This document shows positions 1 to 7,719 of a DNA stretch of 64,000 nucleotides, piece by piece. The stretch is from NCBI GenBank assembly GCA_963768945.1, contig CAVYJW010000003.1, positions 1,054,001-1,118,000 of the forward strand, read 5' to 3'. The notes beneath the pieces are model-generated. The model worked only from the letters and a program-made list of their open reading frames with translations, did no database searches and was not told the origin of the DNA. The DNA is from RYN-230 sp963768945. GTDB lineage: Bacteria > Actinomycetota > Actinomycetes > Streptosporangiales > Streptosporangiaceae. Both the position numbers and the translations under genes were made by a program. The first letter of the stretch is position 1. The number at the start of each line of letters is the position of its first letter.

Positions 1-1887
1 CGCGGCGCTGAACCCGCTCAGCCCGCGCAACGGTGCGCGCAGGTCATGGGAGACCGAGTAGGTGAACGCCTCCAGATTCTTGTTGGCCCGCTCCAGGTCA
101 GCCGTGCGCTCCTGGACCCGGGCTTCCAGGCCGGCGTGCAGCGCCTGGATCTCGGCTTCGGCTTCGCGCTGCGCGGTGAGGTCGCGCATGGTGCCGACGT
201 ACAGCAGCGGGCTGCCGTCCGTGTCGCGGACCAGGGTGTTGCTGACCTCGGCCCACACGACATTGCCGCCCTTTTGCAGGAAGCGTTGCTCGATCGAGTA
301 ATTATCGATTTCTCCGGAGATGAGGCGTTGCCTGACAGCGAGATCGGCATTGCGATCGCCGGGATGGGTCAGGTCCTCGCGTCGTAGGGATGGGGACAGC
401 AGCTCGTCGGCGGTGTAACCGATGAACTGGCAGAAGCGTGCGTTGACCCGGACGAATTCGTTGCTGAGTGTCAGCTCGCCCATGCCGACCGGGGCGTTGT
501 CGAACAGGACCCGGAGCCGTTCTTCGGACTCGCGCAGCGCCGCCTGGATGCGGTTGGCCTCGGTGACGTCGCGCGCCACGGCTATGACCCCGAGCACCCG
601 CCCGGACGGGTCGCGGTAGACCGCGGCGTTGTAGAGCACCGATGTGAGGTGCCCGCCGCGGTGACGCAGCTCCAGCGGGTAGTCTCGCGCACTGCCATCC
701 CGGAAGACCTGTTCATAGCCGGCCCTGGCCAGGTCCGGTTCGGTGAAGTAGCCGCTGAATTCGGTGCCGAGCAGCTCGGCCCGCCCGTACCCGGTCGCCT
801 GCTCGGTGGCGGCGTTGAGGTCGGTAATCGTTCCATCCGGCCCGATGGTGACCATCGGGTTCAGGTTGGCTTCGATCAGGCTCCGGTTGTAAGCGGCCGA
901 GGCGCGGATCTCGTCCTCGATCCGCTTCCGGTCGGTGATGTCCTGGCAGATTCCCAGCATCCGTTTCGGGCCGTCCGTGTCGTCGTGCTGCACGACCGCT
1001 GCCATCAGGATCCACCGCAGCTCGCCGTCGGGCCGGACGATCCGATGCTCGGCCTGGTAGGGAGGGCCGCCCGCCAGGGCCGCGCGGTACGCCTCGTTGA
1101 TCCTCGGCAGGTCGTCCGGGTGGACAAGGCTTGAGAGTGTCCCTAGCTTCCTGTCGAACTCTGCCGGGATAAGGCCGAAGATCCGGCAGGCCGCCGGCGA
1201 AAAGGTGAGCATCTCCTCTCGCTCCGGGGCATAGTTCCACCAGCCGAGCCCCAGGGACTCCTGGGCCTGCTCAAGGACGGAGGTCTGCTCGCGCAGCGCC
1301 TCATGCGCTTCGGCCGCCTGACGCTCCGCGGCCCGCTGCGCGGTCAGATCGGTCAGCACCAGGCACCGTAGGAACATGCCGTCGAGGTCGAAACCGCTGA
1401 CCGCCAGCAGGACCGGAACTGTCGTGCCACCCGGTCCGGTCAGGTCCACTTCGCCGCGTGAGCTGCCGCCGGTACCGATATCGAGCAGCTCTGCGAACGC
1501 GGAGCGGTGCACGTCGGGGATCAGGTCGAGCGCCGCGGTGCCGACCAGATGCGCGGCGCTGCGGCCGGTCATCGCGGCAAGCCGCGCGTTGGCGTTGAGG
1601 ATCACTCCCCGGGGCGAGACGGTGGCGGCGCCTTCGTTCATCGCCTCGACGATGAGCCGGTAGGGGCGGTCGGCGCTCACCAGAGCGTAGACCTGCTCCT
1701 GCCCGGGCGGGCCGATCATCAGTGAGTCGATTCCACCGCCCCGGATCGCCTCGATCGTCTGCTGCGCCTCGCGCAGCTGGGCCCGCACCTCGGCCAGCTC
1801 GGCCTGCTCTGCCGTCAGGCTTTCCCCGGTCGGCTCGAGGCCGAGGGGGCTTGGACGCATGGCCTTGGCAGCCGGAGACCGGGCCAT
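1..1887 (-). CDS. Multi-PAS sensor histidine kinase (3' part cut by window edge)
   Basis: I read this frame by hand: it is open from an ATG at 1887 to the window edge (629 codons), so the C-terminal part of the kinase core lies outside. An N-terminal coiled stretch (about 25-48) is followed by four PAS-type modules at roughly 75-190, 205-335, 345-460 and 470-590, the later ones ending in the usual DITDRK / DVTEAN / DLTAQR linkers. A coiled linker leads to the dimerisation/phosphoacceptor motif YSVSHDLRAPLRGLSGF with His614. It would sense small ligands or redox/light cues and phosphorylate a response regulator. The start lies 4 bp after the stop of the second KaiB-like gene, so it is the fourth gene of the kai-like operon. 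Its phosphoacceptor region closely resembles that of the kinase encoded divergently at 4664. The catalytic ATPase domain is not visible here, so activity is inferred. Confidence 0.9.
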   Translation of the reverse strand, partial: MARSPAAKAMRPSPLGLEPTGESLTAEQAELAEVRAQLREAQQTIEAIRGGGIDSLMIGPPGQEQVYALVSADRPYRLIVEAMNEGAATVSPRGVILNANARLAAMTGRSAAHLVGTAALDLIPDVHRSAFAELLDIGTGGSSRGEVDLTGPGGTTVPVLLAVSGFDLDGMFLRCLVLTDLTAQRAAERQAAEAHEALREQTSVLEQAQESLGLGWWNYAPEREEMLTFSPAACRIFGLIPAEFDRKLGTLSSLVHPDDLPRINEAYRAALAGGPPYQAEHRIVRPDGELRWILMAAVVQHDDTDGPKRMLGICQDITDRKRIEDEIRASAAYNRSLIEANLNPMVTIGPDGTITDLNAATEQATGYGRAELLGTEFSGYFTEPDLARAGYEQVFRDGSARDYPLELRHRGGHLTSVLYNAAVYRDPSGRVLGVIAVARDVTEANRIQAALRESEERLRVLFDNAPVGMGELTLSNEFVRVNARFCQFIGYTADELLSPSLRREDLTHPGDRNADLAVRQRLISGEIDNYSIEQRFLQKGGNVVWAEVSNTLVRDTDGSPLLYVGTMRDLTAQREAEAEIQALHAGLEARVQERTADLERANKNLEAFTYSVSHDLRAPLRGLSGFSAA

Positions 1888-1891
1888 GGCC

Positions 1892-2215
1892 TTACTCGTC
1901 CGGGCCTGGTTGGGCGCTTAGCTCGGCCGGGCCGAGGTCGAGCCCGAGCCGTATCCAGGCGGAGTCGCTCAGGTCGCCGACGATGCGGCGCGGCGGCCCG
2001 GGAAGGCGCCTCACCAGCGTCGGCACGGCGAAGATCTGGTCACGCTCGACCAGGGCAGGCTGCTGGTGCACGTCGATGACCTCCAGCTCAACACGACCGC
2101 CGAGCTGTTCGTCGCAGACGCGGCGCACAATCTCGATCGCGTGCATAGAGCTCGTGGATGCGCCATCGACATAAAGGGCAAGCGCCCAGCGATCACCAGG
2201 TGCGTAATCGGTCAT
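1892..2215 (-). CDS. KaiB-like protein, copy 2
   Basis: This gene encodes 107 residues with the thioredoxin-like KaiB fold signature: a first strand WALALYVDG, a helix, a second strand VELEVIDVHQQP, then IFAVPTLVRRLPGPP and the GDLSD motif near residue 80. KaiB proteins bind the N-terminal ring of KaiC; in cyanobacteria this reverses KaiC phosphorylation and displaces the SasA kinase. The ATG at 2215 overlaps the stop of copy 1 by 4 bp (ATGA), which fixes this start over longer in-frame versions and indicates translational coupling. The two copies share the motif order but differ at many positions, so this is an old duplication. Function in this organism is inferred from family and operon. 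Confidence 0.88.
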   Translation of the reverse strand: MTDYAPGDRWALALYVDGASTSSMHAIEIVRRVCDEQLGGRVELEVIDVHQQPALVERDQIFAVPTLVRRLPGPPRRIVGDLSDSAWIRLGLDLGPAELSAQPGPDE

Positions 2216-2547
2216 GTCGCGGTGCTCCCCGGTGGCCGAAGCTGGAGGCCGACGAGCAGACGGTCGTTGTCGGAGAGGTCGCCGACGAGCTTGCGGATTG
2301 GCGACGGGAATCTCCGGACCACCGTGGGCACGGCCAGAATCTGGTCCTCGGCGGCGAGGCGCGGATTCTCCAGCAGGTCCACGACTTCGATGTGGTAGTG
2401 ACCGGCCAGGTTCTCCTCGCAGGCGCGCCGCAGATTGTCGATTGCCCGCAGGCACTTGGGTGACCTGTCGGTCACGTACAGGCACAGATCCCACTGGTCA
2501 CCGGAGTCGGCGCTGGTCTCGTCGTTCGCGGTGCGCGGCTCGCTCAT
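2212..2547 (-). CDS. KaiB-like protein, copy 1
   Basis: The product has 111 residues with a strong KaiB pattern: WDLCLYVTDRSPKCLRAIDN, then IEVVDLLENP, ILAVPTVVRRFPSP with the cis-Pro region, and KLVGDLSDNDRLLVGLQL. These match canonical KaiB segments (YVAGNTP, VIDVLKNP, ILATPTL, GDLSD). The ATG at 2547 overlaps the kaiC-like stop by 1 bp (TGATG) and has a GGAGGG ribosome-binding site about 7 nt upstream; a GTG codon directly before it is the alternative start. It lies directly downstream of the KaiC-like gene, so it is the likely KaiC partner. No KaiA homologue is visible nearby, as in most non-cyanobacterial kaiBC loci. Confidence 0.9.
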   Translation of the reverse strand: MSEPRTANDETSADSGDQWDLCLYVTDRSPKCLRAIDNLRRACEENLAGHYHIEVVDLLENPRLAAEDQILAVPTVVRRFPSPIRKLVGDLSDNDRLLVGLQLRPPGSTAT

Positions 2548-4274
2548 CACTGCCCTCCGTTGCTCGGCGCCGCATCGGCCCAGCGCCGCGTCGCCATCGC
2601 TGAGCGGTCCGCCTCGGTGGCGGCTGCCTGGTGGCCCTCGCGAAGGTCGATCCGGTCGATCTCCGCCCGGTCGGCGTCGAGCTCGTCTTGGACCGCGACG
2701 AGGTGGGCCTCGCGCTCCACGACGCTGCGCCGCAGCTCACGCAGGCGCCGGGCCAGATCGCTGGCCTGGCGCACGTCCGCGTCACGCTCGGTGGCTTGCT
2801 GAGCCAGCCGGGCGGAGCCGACCAGCACCCCTGCGGCGCCGACGTACACATCCATCAGTTCGACCCCGTGGCTGGTGAGCACGAACTCCCGGACCTGATT
2901 CGAATGGGCGGTGCCCCGCGACTTCAGCACGAACAGCAGCCGGTTGCGTTCACCGTTGGCCTCGACGTTGCGCACCAGCAGCCAGGTGTCCACCAATGAC
3001 GACAAAGTCTCTTTGCTCGTCTCGTCCCCAGGACCAAGCGCCGTAACCAGGGTGGTGACCTCCCGCGACTTGAGCAGGTCAATCTTGCGGGCCACCAGCG
3101 AGGCCTCCTCCGTGGCCAAGACCCCGTTGCCGATGTTGGCGATCCCGTCGAGAACCGCCACCGACGGCGTCTCATCCTCGATCAGCTCGGCCAGGATCGC
3201 GAGATGGGTCTCCAGCCCGACCGCGGACGGCCGTGCCGCCCAGATGCGCAGCAACCCCGCGTCGATCCACTGCTGCAGGTTGAGCCCCAGCGACCGCATA
3301 TTACGCAGGAACTGGGCGGGTGACTCCTCGAACAGGACCAGCAGCGTCCGCTCACCCTGGGCGCAGGCCGAATTCACCATGTGCGCGCCGAGTGAGGTCT
3401 TTCCGGTGCCTGCCGTCCCGCTCACCAGGAGGGTCGAACCCCGGAACACGCCGCCGCCCAGCATGTGATCCAGCCGGGGGATCCCGGTTGAGATCCGCTC
3501 TTCGGAGGCTGCGTAGTTGAGTGCGATCGACGTAATTGGCAATACGACAAAACCACGGGCGGAAATCAGGAACGGGTACTCGTTGGTGCCGTGCACCGAC
3601 CCGCGGTACTTGACGACCCGCAGCCGCCGGGTGGAGATCTCCTCGGTCACCCGATGGTCGAGCACGATCACGCAGTCGGTGACATACTCCTCGATCCCGT
3701 TACGGGTGAGATTCTTGTCGCCCCGCTCGCCGGTGACGATGACGGTGACGCCCCGCTCATCGAGCCAGCGCGCCAGCCGGCTCAGCTCCGACCGCACGAT
3801 CGAGTCGTCGCCGAAGGCACCGAACAGCACTTCTATGGTGTCCAGCACGACCCGCTTCGCGCCAACACGCTCGATCGCGTCGTCGAGGATCGCAAAGAGC
3901 GGTTCGAGGTCGAACTCCCCCGTAGCGACGAAATCGGTGGGTTCCACCCGGAACGAGAGCATCACGAGCAGGCCGTCCTCCTGGAGCTGGTCCAGGTCGA
4001 AGCCCAGCGATCGCACGTTGCGGGTGACCTTGGCCGCCGACTCCTCGAAGCTCACCAGCACCCCGGGCTCACCGTACTGGCGGGCGCCGGTGACCAGGAA
4101 TTCCAGCCCCAGCAGCGACTTGCCCGCTCCCGCACTGCCTGCCACCAGCGTTACCCTGCCCCTGGGTAGCCCGCCCCCGGTGATCTCGTCCAGTCCGCGG
4201 ATCCCGGTCGGGGCCTTTTCAAGCTCCAGACCCGCGGCACCGTCCGTCAAGGCCGTCAGCAGTTTGTTGTCCAT
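2547..4274 (-). CDS. KaiC-like double RecA-type ATPase
   Basis: The 575-residue product has two tandem KaiC/RecA-fold ATPase domains. The first has P-loop GSAGAGKS at 46-53 and the KaiC-type catalytic glutamate pair in SFEESA (77-78); the second has P-loop GTAGTGKT at 286-293 and LFEESP (316-317). Aligning the second domain with cyanobacterial KaiC puts ETLSSLVDT where Ser431/Thr432 of KaiC are, so Ser425 and Ser426 are candidate autophosphorylation sites. The last 90 residues form a charged coiled-coil that replaces the KaiA-binding tail of cyanobacterial KaiC. Start: ATG at 4274, preceded by a G-rich stretch (4281-4286). It heads an operon with two kaiB-like genes and a PAS histidine kinase. 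Autophosphorylation and any timing role are inferred, not shown. Confidence 0.92.
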   Translation of the reverse strand: MDNKLLTALTDGAAGLELEKAPTGIRGLDEITGGGLPRGRVTLVAGSAGAGKSLLGLEFLVTGARQYGEPGVLVSFEESAAKVTRNVRSLGFDLDQLQEDGLLVMLSFRVEPTDFVATGEFDLEPLFAILDDAIERVGAKRVVLDTIEVLFGAFGDDSIVRSELSRLARWLDERGVTVIVTGERGDKNLTRNGIEEYVTDCVIVLDHRVTEEISTRRLRVVKYRGSVHGTNEYPFLISARGFVVLPITSIALNYAASEERISTGIPRLDHMLGGGVFRGSTLLVSGTAGTGKTSLGAHMVNSACAQGERTLLVLFEESPAQFLRNMRSLGLNLQQWIDAGLLRIWAARPSAVGLETHLAILAELIEDETPSVAVLDGIANIGNGVLATEEASLVARKIDLLKSREVTTLVTALGPGDETSKETLSSLVDTWLLVRNVEANGERNRLLFVLKSRGTAHSNQVREFVLTSHGVELMDVYVGAAGVLVGSARLAQQATERDADVRQASDLARRLRELRRSVVEREAHLVAVQDELDADRAEIDRIDLREGHQAAATEADRSAMATRRWADAAPSNGGQ

Positions 4275-4663
4275 GGACTTGCCCCCCGAACAGGTATCAC
4301 CGGCGATTGCTTCGTGCCGATGGAAATATATAGTTGCACAGATATATAGTTACAAGGAAAATTGTCGCGCATGAACCCGATCCGGGAAATGCCAATTGTC
4401 GCGAGAGAGAGTGAGAAATGAGGCGGGCGGGAAACTCATATCGCCTCAACGGCGCGTTTATCATCATAAGCTGGTGAACCGGCCCTTGTTTATGGTGAGC
4501 GGTGGAGTCCGCGGTCGCAAGTCTTTGTCGTGCCGCGCGCAGCGGGGCATAGTTCCTGGCTTTCGCGTTCCAGCGGCCTGATCTCCCGGGCCGCACCCGT
4601 CTCGGTGGAGGCGGTGGCGGCCCTGCCGGTTGATTACATGAAGTTACTGGTAGATTACTAGAT
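4275..4663. other. Divergent regulatory region between kaiC-like and kinase genes
   Basis: This 389-bp gap has no convincing gene. It holds the A/T-rich kaiC promoter (4327-4355). Near its right end is TTGATT (4630-4635) with TAGATT (4651-4656), placed about 8 bp before the GTG of the kinase at 4664. That spacing would suit a leaderless transcript, although the 15-bp spacer is short. The centre (about 4400-4480) is also poorer in GC than the coding sequence around it. Confidence 0.4.
4327..4355 (-). promoter_or_regulatory. Probable promoter of the kaiC-like operon
   Basis: On the minus strand, TTGTAA (4355-4350), a 17-bp spacer and TATATA (4332-4327) form a near-consensus housekeeping promoter in otherwise high-GC DNA. 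The expected start of transcription is near 4320, giving a leader of about 46 nt before the ATG at 4274. The element is built from two direct copies of an ATATATAGTT(G/A)CA word spaced 16 bp apart (4326-4338, 4342-4354), so it may also be an operator. Confidence 0.55.
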
Positions 4664-5755
4664 GTGAGCGATGTGGCGCTACCCCACGATGGCAGGTTCG
4701 TCGCGCTCCTGGACGCGGCTCCGGACGCGATGGTCTGCGTGGATGCCGATGGCCGGATCGTCCTGGTCAATACCCGGCTGGTGCGGTTGTTCGGGTACCC
4801 GCGGGAGGAGCTGGAGGGCCAGCTCGTCGAGATCCTGGTTCCCGACGCGGCCCGCGCGGTGCACCCCCAGCGCCGGACCGGATACACGGCCGATCCGGTG
4901 CCCCGGCCGATGGGCGCCGGGATGCAGCTGGCCGGGCGCCGCCGCGACGGCAGCACCTTCCCGGCGGAGATCTCGCTGTCGGCCATCGACACCGATGAGG
5001 GGACCCTGGTCACGGCGGCCGTCCGCGACGTGACCGAGCGGCAGAAGAAGCAGGAGGACCTCGAGCGGGCCGTCCGGAACCTGGAGACGTTCACTTATTC
5101 GGTCGCTCACGACCTTCGCGCTCCGCTGCGGGCGCTGGGCGGTTTCACCTCGGCCCTGCTGGAAGATTGCTGGGACGGCCTCGGCGAGGTCGGCCAGGGC
5201 TATGCCGAGCGGATCAAAGCCGCCAGCGAGCAGATGGCGACGCTCATCGACGACCTGCTGCACCTGTCCCGCCTCTCGCGGGCTGAGATGAACCCCCACG
5301 CGGTAGATCTCGGTGCCGAGGCCAGTCGAATTGCCGAGGAACTCCAGCGCGGCGGGCTGGACCGACGTGTCCGTTTCATCATCCAGCGCCCCGTCTGGGT
5401 GCTGGCGGACACCCCCTTGATCCGCATGGTCCTGCAAAGCCTGCTGGATAACGCCTGGAAGTTCACTTCCCGCCGGGACGATGCGCTGATTGAGTTCGGG
5501 ACCACACCAGTGGGGGACGCCCGGGTGTGCTGTTACGTGCGCGACAACGGCGCCGGCTTTGACCCTGCCTATGTGGGCAGGTTGTTCAATCCGTTCCAGC
5601 GGCTGCACACGACCCGCGAGTTCCCTGGTGCCGGCGTCGGCCTCGCCAGCGTGCGGCTGATCGTCGAGCGCCACGCTGGCCGTGTGTGGGCCGAGGGTGC
5701 CGTCGGTGAAGGCGCGACCTTTTATTTCACCCTGAACGCGAAGGAAAGCGCATGA
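4664..5755 (+). CDS. PAS-domain sensor histidine kinase
   Basis: The product has 363 residues and no membrane segment, so it should be a soluble kinase. A PAS domain spans about 10-125 (LLDAAPDAMVCVDADGRI start, AVRDVTERQ end). A dimerisation domain follows with the phosphoacceptor His149 in YSVAHDLRAPLRALGGF. The HATPase_c domain has the N box (LLDNAWKFT), G1 (DNGAGFD) and G2 (GAGVGLASV). Start: the GTG at 4664 is the only reasonable one before the PAS domain and has no clear ribosome-binding site, which fits leaderless translation. The stop overlaps the next response regulator gene by 4 bp, so kinase and receiver are coupled. The divergent kai-like operon ends in a kinase with an almost identical phosphoacceptor motif, which suggests shared partners. 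Confidence 0.92.
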   Translation: MSDVALPHDGRFVALLDAAPDAMVCVDADGRIVLVNTRLVRLFGYPREELEGQLVEILVPDAARAVHPQRRTGYTADPVPRPMGAGMQLAGRRRDGSTFPAEISLSAIDTDEGTLVTAAVRDVTERQKKQEDLERAVRNLETFTYSVAHDLRAPLRALGGFTSALLEDCWDGLGEVGQGYAERIKAASEQMATLIDDLLHLSRLSRAEMNPHAVDLGAEASRIAEELQRGGLDRRVRFIIQRPVWVLADTPLIRMVLQSLLDNAWKFTSRRDDALIEFGTTPVGDARVCCYVRDNGAGFDPAYVGRLFNPFQRLHTTREFPGAGVGLASVRLIVERHAGRVWAEGAVGEGATFYFTLNAKESA

Positions 5756-6195
5756 AGAGCAGAAATATACTGCTGGTCGAGGACAATCCCGACGACGAGG
5801 CGCTGACGCTCCGGGCCCTGCGGAAAAACAAGATCCTCAACAGAGTCACCGTGGCCCACGACGGTGCCGAGGCCCTGGAGGTTCTCTTCGCCGACGGCAG
5901 CGGCGACGCGCCGCCTCCTGGCCTCATCCTGCTCGACCTGAAGCTCCCCAAGATCGACGGACTGGAGGTGCTGCGCAGGCTACGGGCCAACGAGCGGACC
6001 CAGTTCATCCCCGTGGTCGTCCTCACCAGCTCCAAACTGGATGAAGACATCATCGCGAGCTATCGCAACGGCGCGAATGGCTATGTGCGAAAGCCAGTCA
6101 AGTTCGCTGAATTCGCCGAGGCGGTCAGTACGCTCGGCATGTTCTGGCTGCTCCTGAACGAGGCCGCGCCTCAGTTCGTGCAGCATCAGGTTTGA
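5752..6195 (+). CDS. Single-domain response regulator (Rcp1-like)
   Basis: The 147-residue product is a stand-alone receiver domain. It has the acidic pair at residues 10-11 (LVEDNPDDE), phosphoacceptor Asp62 in LILLDLKLPKIDG, the switch Thr in VVVLTSS and the conserved Lys in VRKPVKF. There is no output domain. The LVEDNPDDE and LDLKLPK pattern is that of the Rcp1/CheY-like regulators that pair with phytochrome-type or PAS kinases. It overlaps the upstream kinase by ATGA, so it is the likely cognate partner and may pass phosphate on to other proteins. Confidence 0.9.
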   Translation: MKSRNILLVEDNPDDEALTLRALRKNKILNRVTVAHDGAEALEVLFADGSGDAPPPGLILLDLKLPKIDGLEVLRRLRANERTQFIPVVVLTSSKLDEDIIASYRNGANGYVRKPVKFAEFAEAVSTLGMFWLLLNEAAPQFVQHQV

Positions 6196-6206
6196 GGGGG
6201 ACATCC

Positions 6207-6863
6207 GTGAGCGGCGGGCATCCACGCGACGAGCCGGAGACTCGTGAGCCGGAGAATGGTGAGCCGGCGTCAGCCACCGGTCCAGATCCAGGGCAGGAGA
6301 ACACCCCGCCCGGGGACGGGGCCGACTCAGCGGGACGCAAGGCACGCCTCCTCATCGTGGAGGACGAAGCCTGGGATGCTGAGCTTGCGCAGCGCCTGCT
6401 GACCAGCGCGGGCCTCGGTTTCACTGCCGTGGTCGTGGCCACCAGGGAGCCCTTCGTGGAACAGTTGGCCGCCTTCCGCCCGGACGTGATCCTCTCCGAT
6501 TACCACCTGCCGGGCTTTTCCGGCGAGGCCGCTCTCGAAATCGCCCAGCACCAGTGCCCGGACGTGCCGTTTGTTTTCTGGTCCGGGGTGCTCGGGGACG
6601 AGGAAGCGGTCGCTCTCATCAAACAGGGGGCCACGGACTACGTGCTGAAGGACCGGCCTGCCCGGCTGCCCTCGGTCATCGGCCGCGCTATCGCCGAGGC
6701 CGAGCAGCGGGCGCGGCTGGCTCATCTCGATGATCAGCTGCGCGAGGCGCAGCGCCTGGCCAGCCTCGGGCAGCTGGGAGCGGCCGAACAGGCCATGAGC
6801 GTGACCCGCCAGCTCCTCGCCGCCGCCCGCGAGGAAGCGACTACCGCGGAATCTCGTTCTTGA
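6207..6863 (+). CDS. Response regulator receiver protein with short C-terminal coil
   Basis: From the GTG at 6207 the product has 218 residues. This start has an AGGGGG ribosome-binding site about 7 nt upstream; a TTG at 6192 overlapping the previous stop is the longer alternative. The first 45 residues are a disordered, Glu/Pro-rich leader. The receiver domain (about 46-170) has LLIVEDEAWDAE, phosphoacceptor Asp98 in VILSDYHLPGFSG and the Lys in YVLKDRPARL. The tail LREAQRLASLGQLG looks like the first turn of a kinase dimerisation helix but no kinase follows, so it may be a remnant or a docking helix. It is the third gene of the kinase-regulator operon. Confidence 0.82.
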   Translation: MSGGHPRDEPETREPENGEPASATGPDPGQENTPPGDGADSAGRKARLLIVEDEAWDAELAQRLLTSAGLGFTAVVVATREPFVEQLAAFRPDVILSDYHLPGFSGEAALEIAQHQCPDVPFVFWSGVLGDEEAVALIKQGATDYVLKDRPARLPSVIGRAIAEAEQRARLAHLDDQLREAQRLASLGQLGAAEQAMSVTRQLLAAAREEATTAESRS

Positions 6864-6908
6864 TCAGGTCAGCCGGCCTGGCCATGCCCGCATGTCTCAC
6901 TTATAGTG

Positions 6909-6921
6909 GTAACATGATTAC
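6909..6921. promoter_or_regulatory. Small inverted repeat upstream of the tail-anchored protein
   Basis: GTAA and TTAC flank five bases (GTAACATGATTAC) in an A/T-rich stretch of the 142-bp gap before the next gene. Related words (ATTACATGA, GTTACTGG) occur just upstream of the kinase at 4664. A shared operator is possible but this rests on short matches only. Confidence 0.25.
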
Positions 6922-7005
6922 TGTCCGTTAGATAAGTAGATACACGAGGTGTGACTAGGCGCAGGTTGACGATGTTCGCCCGGTTGCTGAGGGAAGTTGA
7001 GTGCC

Positions 7006-7656
7006 ATGACGGGCAATCAGTCTCTGCACCACCATCCGCGGCGGGCCGGTTCAGTGGATGGAGGTCGCCACCACCGCCTTCGCAGCCGCCAGCGCGGGAC
7101 CGATACTCCTGATCTGGCCGCGGCTGCGAGAGAGGCTGTGATCGGCTTCCTCCACGACTCGTCGATGGGCTCGCCGGCGCAAGGGGCGACCCAGCCGGCC
7201 GGAGCCATGATCACCCCGGAGGGCGCTGGGACCGGCGTGGCGGTGAAGGTGGCCACGGACCATGCCGACGTCGGCATCCCCGCCGCGATGCGAGTGAGAA
7301 TCCCCGCCAGCATGACGCCGGGGGCGACTGGCGCGGCCGCCGAGTCGGTCGCAGTGCGGGCGGCGGCTGCAGGCGTCGCCACGCTGGACCGGATCGAGGC
7401 GGCTGCCGCCAAGGTGGAGGCGGACATCCGGGCGGCCCTCCGCGCGCAAGCCGAGCTCCAGGCCGGCGCCGGAGTCGCGGCCGAAGCCGCGGTCCGGGCG
7501 GCCCAGGAAGCCTGGATCGCGGCACGTGCGTCCGAGGCGGCTGAGGGACGGGCCAGGGTCATCCTGGGCGTGATGACGCGTTACCTGGCGGTCACCATCG
7601 CGCTCGTGGTGGTCACGGTCATCTTCCTTGTCATCACCGCGGGTGTCGTCCACTAG
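7006..7656 (+). CDS. Hypothetical Ala-rich protein with C-terminal membrane anchor
   Basis: I do not recognise this 216-residue protein. A basic, His/Arg-rich leader (1-30) is followed by an Ala-rich region (about 110-185) with heptad-like spacing typical of a helical coil. A single hydrophobic segment (TIALVVVTVIFLVITAGVV) lies at the very C-terminus. That is the layout of a tail-anchored membrane protein with a cytoplasmic coil. The ATG at 7006 is preferred: GAGGGA lies about 10 nt upstream, and a TTG at 6997 is too close to it. It follows the kinase/regulator operon after 142 bp and may have its own promoter. No functional motif is visible. Confidence 0.6.
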   Translation: MTGNQSLHHHPRRAGSVDGGRHHRLRSRQRGTDTPDLAAAAREAVIGFLHDSSMGSPAQGATQPAGAMITPEGAGTGVAVKVATDHADVGIPAAMRVRIPASMTPGATGAAAESVAVRAAAAGVATLDRIEAAAAKVEADIRAALRAQAELQAGAGVAAEAAVRAAQEAWIAARASEAAEGRARVILGVMTRYLAVTIALVVVTVIFLVITAGVVH

Positions 7657-7719
7657 CTCAACCCGAGGACGTTATCCCGGTGTTCTAATGGCCTGAGTGC
7701 CGTCCCCCGGAGGCCGTTC

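Noticed and set aside
3405..3440. GGTCGAACCCCGG-type word resembling a tRNA T-loop (also at 21437)
   Set aside because: Both lie in well-supported coding genes and no cloverleaf can be drawn around them.
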